From Mactromeris polynyma (Eukaryota; Mollusca; Bivalvia; Venerida; Mactridae), in assembly GCA_032209605.1 (NCBI GenBank), contig JASFXZ010000012.1, forward strand, positions 1,612,001-1,676,000: a stretch of DNA of 64,000 nucleotides, in the 5' to 3' direction. Made by a program: the position numbers and the translations under genes. The notes beneath the pieces were generated by a model. The model searched no databases and had not been told where the DNA came from. It worked only from the letters and a program-made list of their open reading frames with translations. Shown here one piece after another: positions 26,891 to 39,657 of this stretch. The first letter of the stretch is position 1, and each line of letters opens with the position of its first letter.

Positions 26891-28670
26891 CATTAACAAA
26901 TATATATGTTTTGCATTGCCGTGGTTGATAGGCTGAAACACCGATGGATCTCCTACATAATGTATTAAGACATACATTGTACCTACTGTTATCTATCTTT
27001 TCATATAAAATTAATATTTTTAGAGTTGGCTGCTGTAGATCTGATGACGAAATTGGCGACGGTTGTTGAACAGACGATTATGTTGTTGCTACTGCTTTGT
27101 GAGCAGGGTCTTCTATCCATTGACGATGTTGTCTAATTCAGATGTCTTCATTGCTGGTTTGATTGTCCATTTGGTAGTTCCTTTTCCTCGACATATTCGA
27201 AGTACATTTCTTGTTTTCTCCACACGTAGTCACCCTAATCGATTTCTTGTGTCGACGCCTCCAACATCGTTGGTCTTGGGCAACTTTGAAAATCTCATTT
27301 TCTTCGTTGCTTGTCTAAAACGTTTTGCTGCATGTTGAACTTGTTTCTTGCAGTCTTTCTTTCTTTGGGTCTGCGTGGGGAGGCACCATCTTATGCATGT
27401 GGCGTGTCCTGTAGCTACGTATTCTCTCTCTTTTCTCGGATCTGTCCGTTCGTAAAACTTTCTCAGCGTCAAATTTGATGCCCGGTGGCATCTCTGATAC
27501 TACCTGACTACACAACAGTGGTCCGAAATGTCCACGTGGACCTACATCTGGTACATTTACATGACGCAGTGACGCGTGCTCTTACCTGCGGGATACTGCC
27601 TCAGCACCTTCACGACTGAGATGAAGTCCGTCTCGACTCAGTATTTCTCTGCAGATGGTGCCGTCGTCCGAAAAAAATCAGGCTGGGGTACAAAGTCGAA
27701 CCATGGTTCAATATCTTTCAGTCGCATAAGAACGTCATTAATGTCAGCTGCTAGTGACTGTGTGTTGAACCGTAGCAGAAACTTTGGCGTGATTCTAGAT
27801 TATGATAGCCATGTACTTTATATGTATTATTCTTTAATTAAAACGCATCATGTTGAATCGACAAATCTTGCGAAATAAACTACTAGGCTTATTACAGAAA
27901 AAGTGTTAAATTCCATTAAGGTGAACTGTTTCGCAATACCAAAGACCTAATTTAGGTCTTTGGCAATACCTACCATCGTGCAACAAACAGTAGTCCAAAC
28001 ACCAGAGAATTGCAAATTTACGTTTTAATTCACGACCACTTAAGTTACGTTGTATAATTTATGGTATAATCCGCATGAATGGGTGCAATAAACAGCAACC
28101 TACGGCAAAATTGGGAAAACTAGTGATTTTCACACGAAAAAGAAACGCACTTCTCTTAAATTGATATAGTAAATACATCAAATTCATGCGCTTTACGAAA
28201 GATGTAATAAAATCCTAAAACTCAAAGTTATGCAACCTGTTGTCGGGCAGTATTTATCTGTCGCTCATCATGCTGGTGCACGCAACGCAGACCTGTGCAT
28301 CACCAAACTCCACGCAGCGGTTATCTTCCCTTGCAGTACAGCAATAACATCTCCGATTAGGATAAGGGGAGATCACTGCGTAGGAGATAGGTGCATCATA
28401 TGTAGTAAGGACAGCTAGTGTTTCATAATATACGTCGAGTACATACAACTTGTGATGGCGACTCGATTAACAATTATTATATCAAAATTATATCATCGTA
28501 GCAAATCGGTCATAAAAATGATTTAATGCAATTATTTTTCCTATCCATAGATTGACGCGATTTACACTAGTGTACGGAAGCGAGACGGATGAACGTGGAT
28601 TTAGTGGTAGCCAAAACGAGCACTTTGAGTGCTTAGCAACAAAACGCTGAATCGCTGTATTTTCTTAGAA
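26891..28670. other. Spacer upstream of the coiled-coil gene
   Basis: About 1.8 kb. Minus-strand frames at 27230-27515 (basic, 66-80 codons) may be another transposon scrap but match no family I know. A 12-bp-arm palindrome lies at 27939-27963. The stretch just before 28671 should hold the promoter of the downstream gene, but no core element is convincing. Confidence 0.4.
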
Positions 28671-28728
28671 ATGAGTAAATCAAACAAGCCAAAAAGAGAA
28701 AAGAGTGTCCTAGATGGTCATTCACCAG
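28671..28728 (+). CDS. Coiled-coil gene exon 1
   Basis: ATG at 28671 is the first ATG after an in-frame TGA (28626), in GAAATGA context. It codes a short basic start (MSKSNKPKREKSVLDGHSP) and ends with one extra G before donor GTGAGC. That G completes a Gly codon with exon 2, which supports both exons. Bases 5' of the ATG are presumably the 5' leader. Confidence 0.65.
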
Positions 28729-31700
28729 GTGAGCAATTCATGTATGATACGTTCTGCCGCTGTCAACCATTAACGAGTTATTGTTTACATTACACTGAAT
28801 CAGTATTTCGGATAGATTGATTCGGCTATTTTTCGTTCACGAAAGTTTTATGACAAAATGCGGGACGGTATGAATATTTAATGGCAAACTATTTTCAAGG
28901 ATTAGTTGTTTTGATCATTATATTAATTGTTGTGCCAGTAAATTAATTCCATGCATTTTAATAATGTTGTTATTCTTCTACATCTAGAAACCTTAGTCTT
29001 CATTTAAAACATTTCATGCTATTGACATAGTCCTACTCATTTAACTCCAAGCTTTTGTGTTCTTCACATTTTACCTTCATTTTTTATGATATTTTACATT
29101 TACCGGGAAAAATGCGGAGTCATATGGGATATCAGTCGTGGCGAATGACTTCCAAGACTTGTCAGACATTCGGTTGACAACTTTGGAAAACTTGTCTGAC
29201 AGAATGCAAACTTGTCAGACCAAAACCTGTTGTTAAAAATTACATTCTTTGCAGATACGTTTGTAAAGTAAAGTAAAAATACAGTAACCTATCACATTTT
29301 CCACACATACAATGTGACTTGGGAAGCAAAGGGGTCTGTAACAATATCAAAATAAATGACTATTTTTATTTTTAATTCCGTATCATTCATTATCTACATA
29401 TTGTAAATTCAACGGAAGTAACATGCGGAATTGGGGGGTTGTCAGAATAATTCCATTGACAACTCTTGAAATATTAGGATACTGAGTTGAATTGTGTTTT
29501 GCATTGAACTTTAAAAAGAAAAATCTTCCAGAAATGTCCATTTTGACAACTCTACCAATCGTCTACAATGCAAAATTTTGTGAGTTTCCAAGAAAAGAAC
29601 TGTTTTTCCATTTTCTGGCAGGATTTCGTGCGGCTATTGGACCGCTCGTTTCAAAGTAAAAGTAAACAAATCAAACAGAAATGGGTAAATTTCTGGCGTA
29701 TTTCGATAAACAACATTTACAAATTATGATTAACTTTAACATTCACACCTGATATGCCTTTTTGACGACACAATCAAAGTTTAAATGTCCGAAAGACAAG
29801 CTAATGTGGAGACAATCGGTGCGCATAAGAAGACCACATTGTGTAAACAGTAATGGATGTTGTAAAACCCGTCCAATCCGTACCAAATCGGACATACAGA
29901 CCGACGCACAGGCCTTCTGCATCGGACCTGGCCGTTTTTTATCAGTCAGGTCTGACTGACGATGGGTAATCGCCATCACTGGGATATTGTCATTTTCCCA
30001 TAGCACTTTTTATATAGGGGCTGATTGAAATTTGGTCGGGACAATTTTATGCATATAAAATAAAATATTTCACCAATAAACTTATGACACATTAATAATT
30101 AATCAATTATGGTACAGTTGCAACAAAAACCATGAATAAAACACTCGCCTTAATAATGCAAATTGAGTTTAAATCCAATGGGTAGTCAAGTAAACATGTC
30201 TATGTAAATTGTAATGGCAGGCTGTGACATAGTTACAGCGTGTTGTTTACCTCGTGATAATTGCCATTTTTTTGCGTTTTTCATTGATGTTATGCATGTA
30301 AGTAAATCAGATTTTGGCAGCATTTGACATATCTATCTGAAAAACATGTGATAAAACAATATAATCCAAGTGTTTAAATTTGAGCTGACACTGACTTTGC
30401 TACGCATTTTTGATGAGATGCTTTTAGACTCCGTGCTTGACAATGAAGGTAAAAACAAATATTGAAAAATGAAGGTAAACATGAAGGATCTAGCATGGTT
30501 GTCTTAATTGTTTGGACTAGCTTTTGACGTAGCGAAATGGTCTCAATGTAGGGTCCACTATCAAGATTGTGTGGATTATATAATAACATGTAACCATGAA
30601 ATGTTAACAATATGCACTGTATACACATAATCAAGCTATTTTAGGAGAAATGTGCTTGACAATACTTAAATTAAGTTTCCTAATCTTCTTCTAAAAATAA
30701 TAGCATTGTCCATCCAGTTTTCGTGGTACTAATGATATTGGCTGTTATTCTGAATTATCAAGCAAGACTCGTCTTAATATCATACAAAATTGTCTGTAAT
30801 AATCATTATTCTACTGTCTGCAGCCTTTTCAATATGAAATTCTTTGTTTTGAATTATGTGGTGTTGTGTGTCACCAGTGCAAATGTAAAAAGTTACTACA
30901 CGTTTTGATGGGGGTTGTTTTAAACAAATTAAAATCCAGTTTAAAGGACATTTTATGTTAATACTTCAAGATTATAGATAACTAATTTTGGAAATGGTCC
31001 CTCCTGTGACATTTGATTATAGCTCCGCCTACCTATAAGGAATACATGACAGCAGTCTACCAGTCACTGCATGAAATAATGAATGGCAATTATCCTGTAA
31101 AGTAAATTTAGCGCATCAAGGCATGTTGGATTTTAGCAGATAATTAGAAATATGAGTGATTTTAACCTTTTTAGTGAATATTTCTTCAAATATATCATGT
31201 GCAAGGAGCTTATAAAAATATACCAAGATTTCTTGAATTGCCCTTAAAACTGCATTTTGATGTGTTTGAAACACAGCCACCCAGTTAGTGGAGATGGTGA
31301 AGTTGCTCGTCATATTTTCGCAGAACTCGTAATTTCTAAAAATCTATATTCAAATTATGCCTTGATCTAAACAAATTGACTTTCACATGGAACTCTGTTC
31401 AAAGCATATCTTTATGTGATTACTGACAAGAGTTTGTATCATTTTTGATGTTACTATGTATGTAATATTGATTAAAGGTTGTGAACCATATAAAATCACA
31501 TTATTTGAAGTAATAGTCGTCTAGATTATGTGTATGTACAGCAGAAATTTGGAAACAACTTTTAAAAACATTTTAAATCATCACAAGCAGGGAAATATTG
31601 TTGACACTTTGGGGAATTCTAGATGATAAATACTTACTTAATTACCACAGTAATATGAGTGTAATATTGTGTGCCGTACTAGTGATTGTTGAGGGGGGTC

Positions 31701-31924
31701 AGGCCTAAATTAAAATTAGGTTTGTTTGCCCTTTACCGACCGACCCGAGATTTAGCCGCCGACTCAAAAAAAATTATTGCAAAATTCGGATTTTTTTTTT
31801 TTTTGATTTTTTTTAATTTTTTTTTTTTTGGTTATAAACCCGACTATACACCATTATGTCACACTACGATGTGTGCAGTTTGTTCTTCTTAGTTACAAAA
31901 CAATGACTATTTTTGTTTCATTAG
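28729..31924 (+). other. Intron 1 of the coiled-coil gene
   Basis: About 3.2 kb, AT-rich. No repeat array and no convincing gene on either strand. The stretch at 29750-29990 is less AT-rich, with short open frames on both strands, but is unrecognised. Confidence 0.5.
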
Positions 31925-31998
31925 GTTTGCCTTATGATAACTTCCTCTTGCTAGAAAAACTGGAACCCAAAGTTAGAAAAAAGTATGACACAAAAATG
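31925..31998 (+). CDS. Coiled-coil gene exon 2 (3' end uncertain)
   Basis: Acceptor TTTCATTAG; codes GLPYDNFLLLEKLEPKVRKK and then YDTKM. The donor is either GTATGA at 31983 (better consensus, leaves two bases) or GTCATA at 31999 (leaves none). Neither closes the frame with exon 3, which needs one carried base. The exon sits between inverted-repeat arms of inserted elements. Confidence 0.6.
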
Positions 31999-32078
31999 GT
32001 CATAGTTGCCTTATAATATTTTCATCAACAATTATTGAAGCCTCGTGCTCATACTCACTAAAACAGACGGGCTATACA

Positions 32079-33010
32079 GGGGCGGATCCAGGATTTGGTC
32101 TTAGGGGGGGCGTAACTTTTTTGGGTTTTGCTGAAGCCTTATTAAACGGCAATAACTGTTTATAAACATCATAATGATAAAGTATAATGCTAAAATACAT
32201 CAGAATCGCTTATTTGAAAATCTTATAATTAAGGATAAGGATATCTGTATATATCGTATTCATACTCAGACATCAGACGCATAGGAAGGTATTGAGCATT
32301 GGGGCTGTGGATGGGGTGGGTGCGGGAGGGTTATCCCCTTCCGATGAGAAAATTTAAAGGAAATCACCTTTGACAGGCGCAAAATCCATCACTTTTAAAA
32401 TATTTTCCGAAAATTTGTTTAGAAATTATTACATTTATTCATACATGTTATATGTGCACGGACATGGTTTATATGTCCGTGATTTGTGTATTTTTTAAAA
32501 AAAAACACGGGACTTTTAGGGATATATTTTGGAACATCCATTTCAAAGTCTACTTTCATAGATTCAGAATATTTATTTTATTTGTGTCTGTGTGCACTGT
32601 TAAAATACTTTTTGTGAGTAATTGAGATTATCGTCATTTAATTGATCGTCGAGTAAATGTAATTATCAAAATTTTAAGATTCAAAACAATGCCAATATAA
32701 ATATACCTTCATTAATCCACCGACTGTTTTCACACTCTAGATAGCAGTCAGGGTACTAGCGACGGTCCCTGTCTGGTAGCGATGATAGCACTTTGTCATG
32801 CGTATTAAATATCTTGGCTGAATGCCAATACAATGTGTGACCGGTTTTGACTAGTTTAAGATATATAGATGAGAAGTAGGGGTCATAAAATGTATGCGGC
32901 CCCATATTGGGACCGTGGCTCCAGCTCCTACGCGCATGGACACACATGTAAGGTCGGGGAGTTTTAGGGGGGCCGAGCGCTGGTGCGCCCCCTCCCCCCT
33001 GAATCCGCTG
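32079..33010. mobile_element. Non-autonomous element with GC-rich inverted ends
   Basis: The left end (32079-32115) carries GGGGCGGATCCAGGATTTGG and then a G-run. The right end (~32985-33010) is its imperfect inverse (CCCCTCCCCCCTGAATCCGC). The ~0.9-kb interior has no transposase. The end type resembles invertebrate repeats that begin GGGGCGGATCC. It lies in intron 2. Confidence 0.55.
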
Positions 33011-33724
33011 GTGCTATATAAAGTATTAAAAATAAGTACACATAAAAGTGTCAATTTTGCTTTCATTTTACCAACATTAAATTTTTCTGAATTGATCCGA
33101 GCTTATGTTAACCATGTTTTTGACAACCACATGTCATTTAATCGTATTTATAATTATTTTACTGTACACGCCCACCTAATGTACCACGTGCCGAAATTAC
33201 CACGCACGAACAATACATTTCGACTAAAACATATTAAAATTTCCACAATAAAATAAAATATTTTTCCTACCTACCTACCCACCTCTAAAATCTAGGGTCG
33301 GTAAAGGGCAAACAAAGACTTTTTTAATTATGGCCTCATGGGTTTAAGCCCCTCAATCAGTTCAAGCTTTCCCTTGATTTTCTTCATTAATTTCAAATAA
33401 TATTGAAAATCATTGATTTAGTCCTCTGTGGTTCTCTTTCATTGTGACATTCCAAAGTTCCATCAGGCATCAGTGAGACAAGGTGGGGTTGACACAGTAT
33501 TAACTCCATCGCCATATAGAAAGTTTTATCTGCACTACTTGTTTTCACCTCATGATTACCTTGTATAGTCACAAAATGTACGACAATGCTCCAGAGTTGG
33601 TCCTGTACATTCTTGGTAGAAGAAGATTGATTAATTTCCATTTCAGCTGAGATGTTCAGTATCATGATATGTCTTAAAAGTTTCTTGTTCTGTAATAGCT
33701 TACTGAAATATTTCCTTATTTCAG

Positions 33725-33883
33725 TGAATCGGTATGAGCTGATGTGTGTGGACCATATGGCCCGAGGAAAGACAGGCCCAGACGAAGAGAAAATGCTAGT
33801 AGCTTTTGAAGCATTTGATGCACTTGTACCAAATCTTGGCGTCTACACAAGGATCTTTAAGCGTCTCCGAGATGACTTGTATG
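33725..33883 (+). CDS. Coiled-coil gene exon 3
   Basis: Acceptor TTATTTCAG; codes NRYELMCVDHMARG, then GPDEEKMLVAFEAFDALVPN and a GVYTRIFKRLRDDLY end. It closes with one G before donor GTAAAT. Dense conserved-looking coding sequence with good hydrophobic periodicity. An alternative acceptor at 33739 would restore phase 0 but drop five codons. Confidence 0.85.
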
Positions 33884-34245
33884 GTAAATATTTGGGACAG
33901 ATTGTGTTTTCCACAAAAAATTTAACCTTGCAAAGAAAACAACTGTGGTCAGTTCTTTGTAGCAAATTGATAAGCTACAGAACTTGGAAGACATCTTTGT
34001 GCTAGACCATTTGTAATTATCAGCAATTGCTGATGGCTTCTAATGTGTGATAAAGTTTATATTCACAGGCTACATTTTGTAAATGATAAACAATCAACAT
34101 TAACAAGTCGGCTTTTTCAGCTATATTTCACACCAAAAGTTGTAAATTATGTACACGTTCCAGGTTATATGTGGGTTTTGGTTATTACATTTGATAATGG
34201 ATGACAATGGGTTCAAGTGTTTTATAAAACCGAATATTTATGTAG

Positions 34246-34390
34246 ATGCTGTGTATAGCGATGATCTGACAACAACACAAGATGGTTCAATGACCAAGAT
34301 ACCTTACTTTATACACATCACAAGGAGACACAGTCAACAATCTGTTAAAATGGACGAAATGGAAGACCAGCTGGAAACTGTAAAGAAAAG
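34246..34390 (+). CDS. Coiled-coil gene exon 4
   Basis: Acceptor TTATGTAG in phase with exon 3 (G plus AT gives Asp). Codes AVYSDDLTTTQDGSMTKIPY and leads into a helical MDEMEDQLETVKKR, the start of the first coiled coil. Donor GTACCA after two bases (AG). The open frame extends upstream to 34149, but only the 34246 acceptor keeps the frame. Confidence 0.8.
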
Positions 34391-34508
34391 GTACCATAAC
34401 ATTTAATTGTGTTGAATACCTTTTGCTAGATTTTTCAGGAATTGTAATTACATATTCATTCATGAAAAGTTTGCAGCAAAATTATTGTATCCTTGCTAAA
34501 AGTTTTTG

Positions 34509-34572
34509 TTGTTGTGTACTGCCTTAGATATTATATTTCTTGTTGTGTACTGCCTTAGATATTATATTTCTT
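34509..34572. repeat. 31-bp tandem duplication
   Basis: Two adjacent copies of a 31-bp unit with the core TGTGTACTGCCTTAGATATT, in intron 4. Confidence 0.92.
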
Positions 34573-34788
34573 GTTTGCTTCCATGGATTGGATAGTGTTG
34601 ATAAAGATGTTTAAGAATATTCTTAACTATGATTAATAACTTCCAAACTATTCACATTGTAATGTATTCTATATAATTTTCATAAGATTTACGCCTAAAA
34701 ATTACTGCATTGTTCTGATATTTCCATTCTCTTTAACACAATTTTCCGTGTGTGCTGAGTTTGTGCTGATGTTGGTAAAGATTACTTG

Positions 34789-35301
34789 AACACAATACAG
34801 CATAACTGCCGTAAAATGCAGAAAGTAGGTACAGCATAACTGCCGTAAAATGCAGAAAGTAGGTACAGCAGAACACAATACAGCATAACTGCCGTAAAAT
34901 GCAGAAAGTAGATACAGCAGAACACAATACAGCATAACTGCCGTAAAATGCAGAAAGTAGGTACAGCAGAACACAATACAGCATAACTGCCGTAAAATGC
35001 AGAAAGTAGGTACAGCAGAACACAATACAGCATAACTGCCGTAAAATGCAGAAAGTAGGTACAGCAGAACACAATACAGCATAACTGCCGTAAAATGCAG
35101 AAAGTAGATACAGCAGAACACAATACAGCATAACTGCCGTAAAATGCAGAAAGTAGGTACAGCAGAACACAATACAGCATAACTGCCGTAAAATGCAGAA
35201 AGTAGATACAGCAGAACACAATACAGCATAACTGCCGTAAAATGCAGAAAGTAGATACAGCATAACTGCTGTAAAATGCAGAAAGTAGATACAGCAGAAC
35301 A
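34789..35301. repeat. Minisatellite array, 49-bp unit (intron 4)
   Basis: About eleven copies with the core CATAACTGCCGTAAAATGCA. Most are 49 bp; the first and last junctions use a 34-bp shortened unit. Copies are nearly identical (GGTACAG or GATACAG is the main difference). The 145-203-codon minus frames are repeat artefacts. Confidence 0.95.
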
Positions 35302-35499
35302 TTCCCTCCACATTCTTAGAACTCTCCAAAAACCAGAAATTGGCTGTTCAAGCTTGTAGCAATAGTCAGTGCTTATACTTACGGTAGTTACTCATTAGTT
35401 GAACTGTTTAATTGTTGTGTTGTTACAGCAAACAACCATCAGTGTAGATGTTGCAAGGTGAAAACAAAACAATTGAATGACTTGTTCTCTAATTGACAG

Positions 35500-35634
35500 A
35501 TTATTTGAGAAACACAAACAGCTAGAGGAGAACCAGAAGTTAAGTGATGATCTAAAACAGCAAGTTGATGATCTAAATGATGTTATTGAAGATATGAAAA
35601 GTGCGCTTGCTGACAAAATGTCTGCTATAGAAAG
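35500..35634 (+). CDS. Coiled-coil gene exon 5
   Basis: Acceptor AATTGACAG completes Arg with exon 4. Codes a strong heptad-type helix (LFEKHKQLEENQKL, then QQVDDLNDVIEDMKSAL). Donor GTATAG after AG. Confidence 0.88.
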
Positions 35635-36193
35635 GTATAGGTGAAATTATTTAATTCATTACTTCCCTACTATTTAGACATATTTGAGCAACATCTATCC
35701 TACAAGTTTGAAACTAATAAATGTTAGTATGATAACCTGTAAAAGTGAACTTTGAAGAAGGATTCTTTATTACTTCCAAATTTTGCTGAAATGATAGAAA
35801 AATGCATTGAACAAGTAGCTGTTTGTTACTGGTTTGACATCTTGTGGTAATCTGGGAGTGTTAATATAAGCAACAAATTCATTGCTTAATATTCAAGTAT
35901 GTTACATGGAAACAATGACATAGTGACTGTGGCATGCCAATTGAACATTCATGATAAATTCTGTCTATTGCTAATTGATGCAGCCATTTTAAAACCCTTG
36001 GCATCTAAGACATAAGATACAATAATATACCATAAATTTAGGTATAAGTTTATACTAGGGCCAATAGTGCGTCACGCAGCATGCCCTATAGCTACTTACT
36101 AGAATATGTCCTATACATTTATAATGGAGGTCATTGCGCATGTAATGTTTATGTATCATTCTTTTATTTGTTTATTCCTAATAATATTTACAG

Positions 36194-36279
36194 GTTAGAA
36201 AAAGAATTGAGTAAAGAGAAATCTGATAGAGATAAAGAGAGGGATTTATTGAACGGTGATATTACTGATTTACATGCAA
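36194..36279 (+). CDS. Coiled-coil gene exon 6 (3' end uncertain)
   Basis: Acceptor TTTACAG in phase with exon 5. Codes LEKELSKEKSDRDKERDLLN and GDITDLHA. The best donor (GTATTA at 36280) leaves one base, whereas exon 7 needs none. An unrecognised small exon in the following 3.3-kb intron, or a weaker phase-0 donor further on (GTTTTG or GTACAG within 36306-36326), is required. Confidence 0.65.
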
Positions 36280-36973
36280 GTATTATCTCCCTTGATTGTA
36301 TAACAGTTTTGCTTAATACAGTACAGTTCTGCCTGGTCTGATATTATGACCATCTCGCTAATACAACCACTTTTCTTAACCAAACATTTTCCTATGTATT
36401 TCAATGGTCTGCTATTTTGTGATATGACCACTATATTTAGTCCTGAAGAGTAAATGCTGTTGTTTGTGTGCAAGTATTACAACCACTAACTTGTCACTCG
36501 GTGTTTTTCACACCTCGGGAGAGATTGGTTACTAATAGTTATCCATTGCTTATGACCTCCAAGGTGTGAGAAAGTCACAAAAATATAAAAAATTAAATGA
36601 TTTGCTATCGGTTATCACTAAAAACGGCAATAATATGAAATGTCATATATTTTCGTGACCTCAATGTAAGCTTTTCATACAATAACACAAAAATGGAGTA
36701 TTTGGAGTTAACAATGGTGTTTCAATCAATTTGTACACATTTAATTATCAGTATAGGTATAAGTTGTCCCATTTTAAAGGGTGTTTTACAATTGTTGATG
36801 TTGCTATTAAGACCAACTTGCTACATGTATTCAGACCACTTTCAATGAGAAAGCCAGGTGGTTAATAGTGGAACTTTACTGTATTTAAACAACAGTTTTT
36901 TGTGATAATTGTTGATCATATACTAGTAATATTTTAACTCAATTGCATTCATGTGAACCTTTGCGGAAGGCAA

Positions 36974-38796
36974 ATCAGGAGAATGCACCCCAAAATGTGT
37001 GAGATTGAGACTCACAGCGGGAGAATGCACCCAAAATGTGTGAGATTGAGACTCACAGCGGGAGAATGCACCCAAAATGTGTGAGATTGAGACTCACATC
37101 GGGAGAATGCACCCAAAATGTGTGAGATTGAGACTCACATTGGGAGAATGCACCCAAAATGTGCGAGATTGAGACTCAAATCGGGAGAATGCACCCAAAA
37201 TGTGTGAGATTGAGACTCACAGCGGGAGAATGCACCCAAAATGTGTGAGATTGAGACTCACAGCGGGAGAATGCACCCAAAATGTGTGAGATTGAGACTC
37301 ACAGCGGGAGAATGCGCCCCAAAATGTGTGAGATTGAGACTCAAATCGGGAGAATGCACCCAAAATGTGTGAGATTGAGACTCACATCGGTAGAATGCAC
37401 CCAAAATGTGTGAGATTGAGACTCACAGCGGGAGAATGCACCCCAAATGTGTGAGATTGAGACTCACATCGGTAGAATGCACCCAAAATGTGTGAGATTG
37501 AGACTCACAGCGGGAGAATGCACCCAAAAATGTGTGAGATTGAGACTCGCATCGGGAGAATGCACCCCAAAATGTGTGAGATTGAGACTCACGTCGGGAG
37601 AATGCACCCAAAATGTGTGAGATTGAGACTCACAGCGGGAGAATGCACCCAAAATGTGTGAGATTGAGACTCACAGCGGGAGAATGCACCCAAAATATGT
37701 GAGATTGAGACTCACAGCGGGAGAATGCACCCAAAATGTGTGAGATTGAGACTCACAGCGGGAGAATGCGCCCCAAAATGTGTGAGATTGAGACTCAAAT
37801 CGGGAGAATGCACCCAAAATGTGTGAAATTGAGACTCACATCGGTAGAATGCACCCAAAATGTGTGAGATTGAGACTCACATCGGTAGAATGCACCCAAA
37901 ATGTGTGAGATTGAGACTCACAGCGGGAGAATGCACCCAAAAATGTGTGAGATTGAGACTCGCATCGGGAGAATGCACCCCAAAATGTGTGAGATTGAGA
38001 CTCACGTCGGGAGAATGCACCCAAAATGTGTGAGATTGAGACTCACAGCGGGAGAATGCACCCAAAATGTGTGAGATTGAGACTCACAGTGGGAGAATGC
38101 ACCCAAAATATGTGAGATTGAGACTCACAGCGGGAGAATGCACCCAAAAATGTGTGAGATTGAGACTCACATCGGGAGAATGCACCCAAAATGTGTGAGA
38201 TTGAGACTCACAGGGGGAGAATGCACCCAAAATGTGTGAGATTGAGACTCACATCAGGAGAATGCACCCAAAATGTGTGAGATTGAGACTCAAATCGGGA
38301 GAATGCACTCCAAAATGTGTGAGATTGAGACTCACGTCGGGAGAATGCACCCAAAATGTGTGAGATTGAGACTCACAGCGGGAGAATGCACCCAAAATGT
38401 GTGAGATTGAGACTCACGGCGGGAGAATGCACCCAAAATATGTGAGATTGAGACTCACAGCGGGAGAATGCACCCAAAAATGTGTGAGATTGAGACTCAC
38501 ATCGGGAGAATGCACCCAAAATGTGTGAGATTGAGACTCACAGGGGGAGAATGCACCCAAAATGTGTGAGATTGAGACTCACATCAGGAGAATGCACCCA
38601 AAATGTGTGAGATTGAGACTCAAATCGGGAGAAAGCACCCAAAATGTGTGAGATTGAGACTCACAGCGGGAGAATGCACCCAAAATGTGTGAGATTGAGA
38701 CTCACAGCGGGAGAATGCACCCAAAATGTGTGAGATTGAGATTCACAGCGGGAGAATGCACCCAAAATGTGTGAGATTGAGACTCACAGCGGGAGA
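36974..38796. repeat. Minisatellite array, 41-bp unit (intron 6)
   Basis: About 44 copies with the core TGTGTGAGATTGAGACTCAC followed by GGGAGAATGCACCC. A multi-unit block near 37330-37760 recurs near 37790-38160, and another at ~38140-38300 recurs at ~38460-38630, showing block duplication. Confidence 0.95.
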
Positions 38797-39581
38797 TTTT
38801 TTGCTGTGGCTGAAATTTTGTCAATATTAATGTCTTTATCCGTATCATAATCTGTTAATAGCAATATTCTGTGCATTAACTTAATGTAGGGGTCAACCCT
38901 ATAACAAAGTGCCAATGGTTATATCTGAATACAAGAGAAACGTGTAAAACTTGAATAAATAACATGACAAGTGAGGGTTGTGTCATATTTGATCAGTGTT
39001 GCCAAAAGCTTTATTCCATGATTTAGAGTGTCTATATAACACCTCAAACGTGGAATATTCAATATTTGAACTGGTATCCGGATTTTACCACTTTCGGTTA
39101 TCAGATTGACAAGTAATTTCAGTAAACCAGTCGGGAATGAACTAAAAAATACCTAGTAACAAAAATTTATGATGTTTACTTTGAAAATCGGGAGATTACG
39201 TGAGTTGGCTGTCAAATCCAGGAGTCTCCCGCAGAAATCGGGAGAGTTCACGTGTAAGCAATTGTCTCATTGTAGTGTTCACTGATGAAAACGTCTGTTC
39301 TGACTTGTTATAAAACTCACTGACAGTAATTATTTCATTCTAAGGTTATCAGTTTAAACTTAAACAGTTAAAAATGGTGATAAATGAATATAACATGATG
39401 ATGAGTGTGTTTTACATGGTTCATTAAGGCCTTGAAAAATCCTTGCATTGCTGCTGGTCCCTGAAAAATCCTTGAAAATGGCTAAAGCCCTAAAAAACTG
39501 GAAAAATACTTGAATTTCATCTGAAACTCCTCGAAAAACGTCTCTGAGGTTCTGTATTAACCATGATCTTATGATTTACAG

Positions 39582-39657
39582 GCTGATATTGATGACAAGA
39601 AAGAAGAGATTGAGTTTTTGAAGAAATACAAGAAAGGCTATGATGATCTGTACTATG
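39582..39657 (+). CDS. Coiled-coil gene exon 7
   Basis: Acceptor GATTTACAG; codes ADIDDKKEEIEFLKKYKKGY and DDLYY. One G carried to exon 8 before donor GTTTGT. Only phase 0 entry avoids stops. Confidence 0.82.

Larger units (their letters stand above)
31684..33360. mobile_element. Inverted-repeat arms flanking exon 2 (possible foldback or two insertions)
   Basis: The left part at ~31684-31757 and the right part at ~33287-33360 are inverted copies. They share the exact core TTTGTTTGCCCTTTACCGAC and an AGGCCTAAATT / AGGCCATAATT-type end beginning TGATTG...GAGGGG. A long poly-T tract follows the left arm at ~31789-31830. The interval contains exon 2 (31925-31998) and another inverted-repeat element, so it is either one large foldback that encloses an exon or two independent insertions in opposite orientation. 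Confidence 0.6.

Noticed and set aside
28600..28670. X-box-like half sites (GTAGCC, AGCAAC) before the gene start
   Set aside because: The half sites are too far apart to form an RFX X-box, so a ciliary promoter cannot be claimed.
30374..30634. 86-codon minus frame in intron 1
   Set aside because: No domain and no splice or start support; likely chance.
33393..33665. 90-codon minus-strand frame in intron 2
   Set aside because: Amino-acid makeup looks plausible, but no domain, no splice partners and it lies inside an intron of the plus-strand gene.
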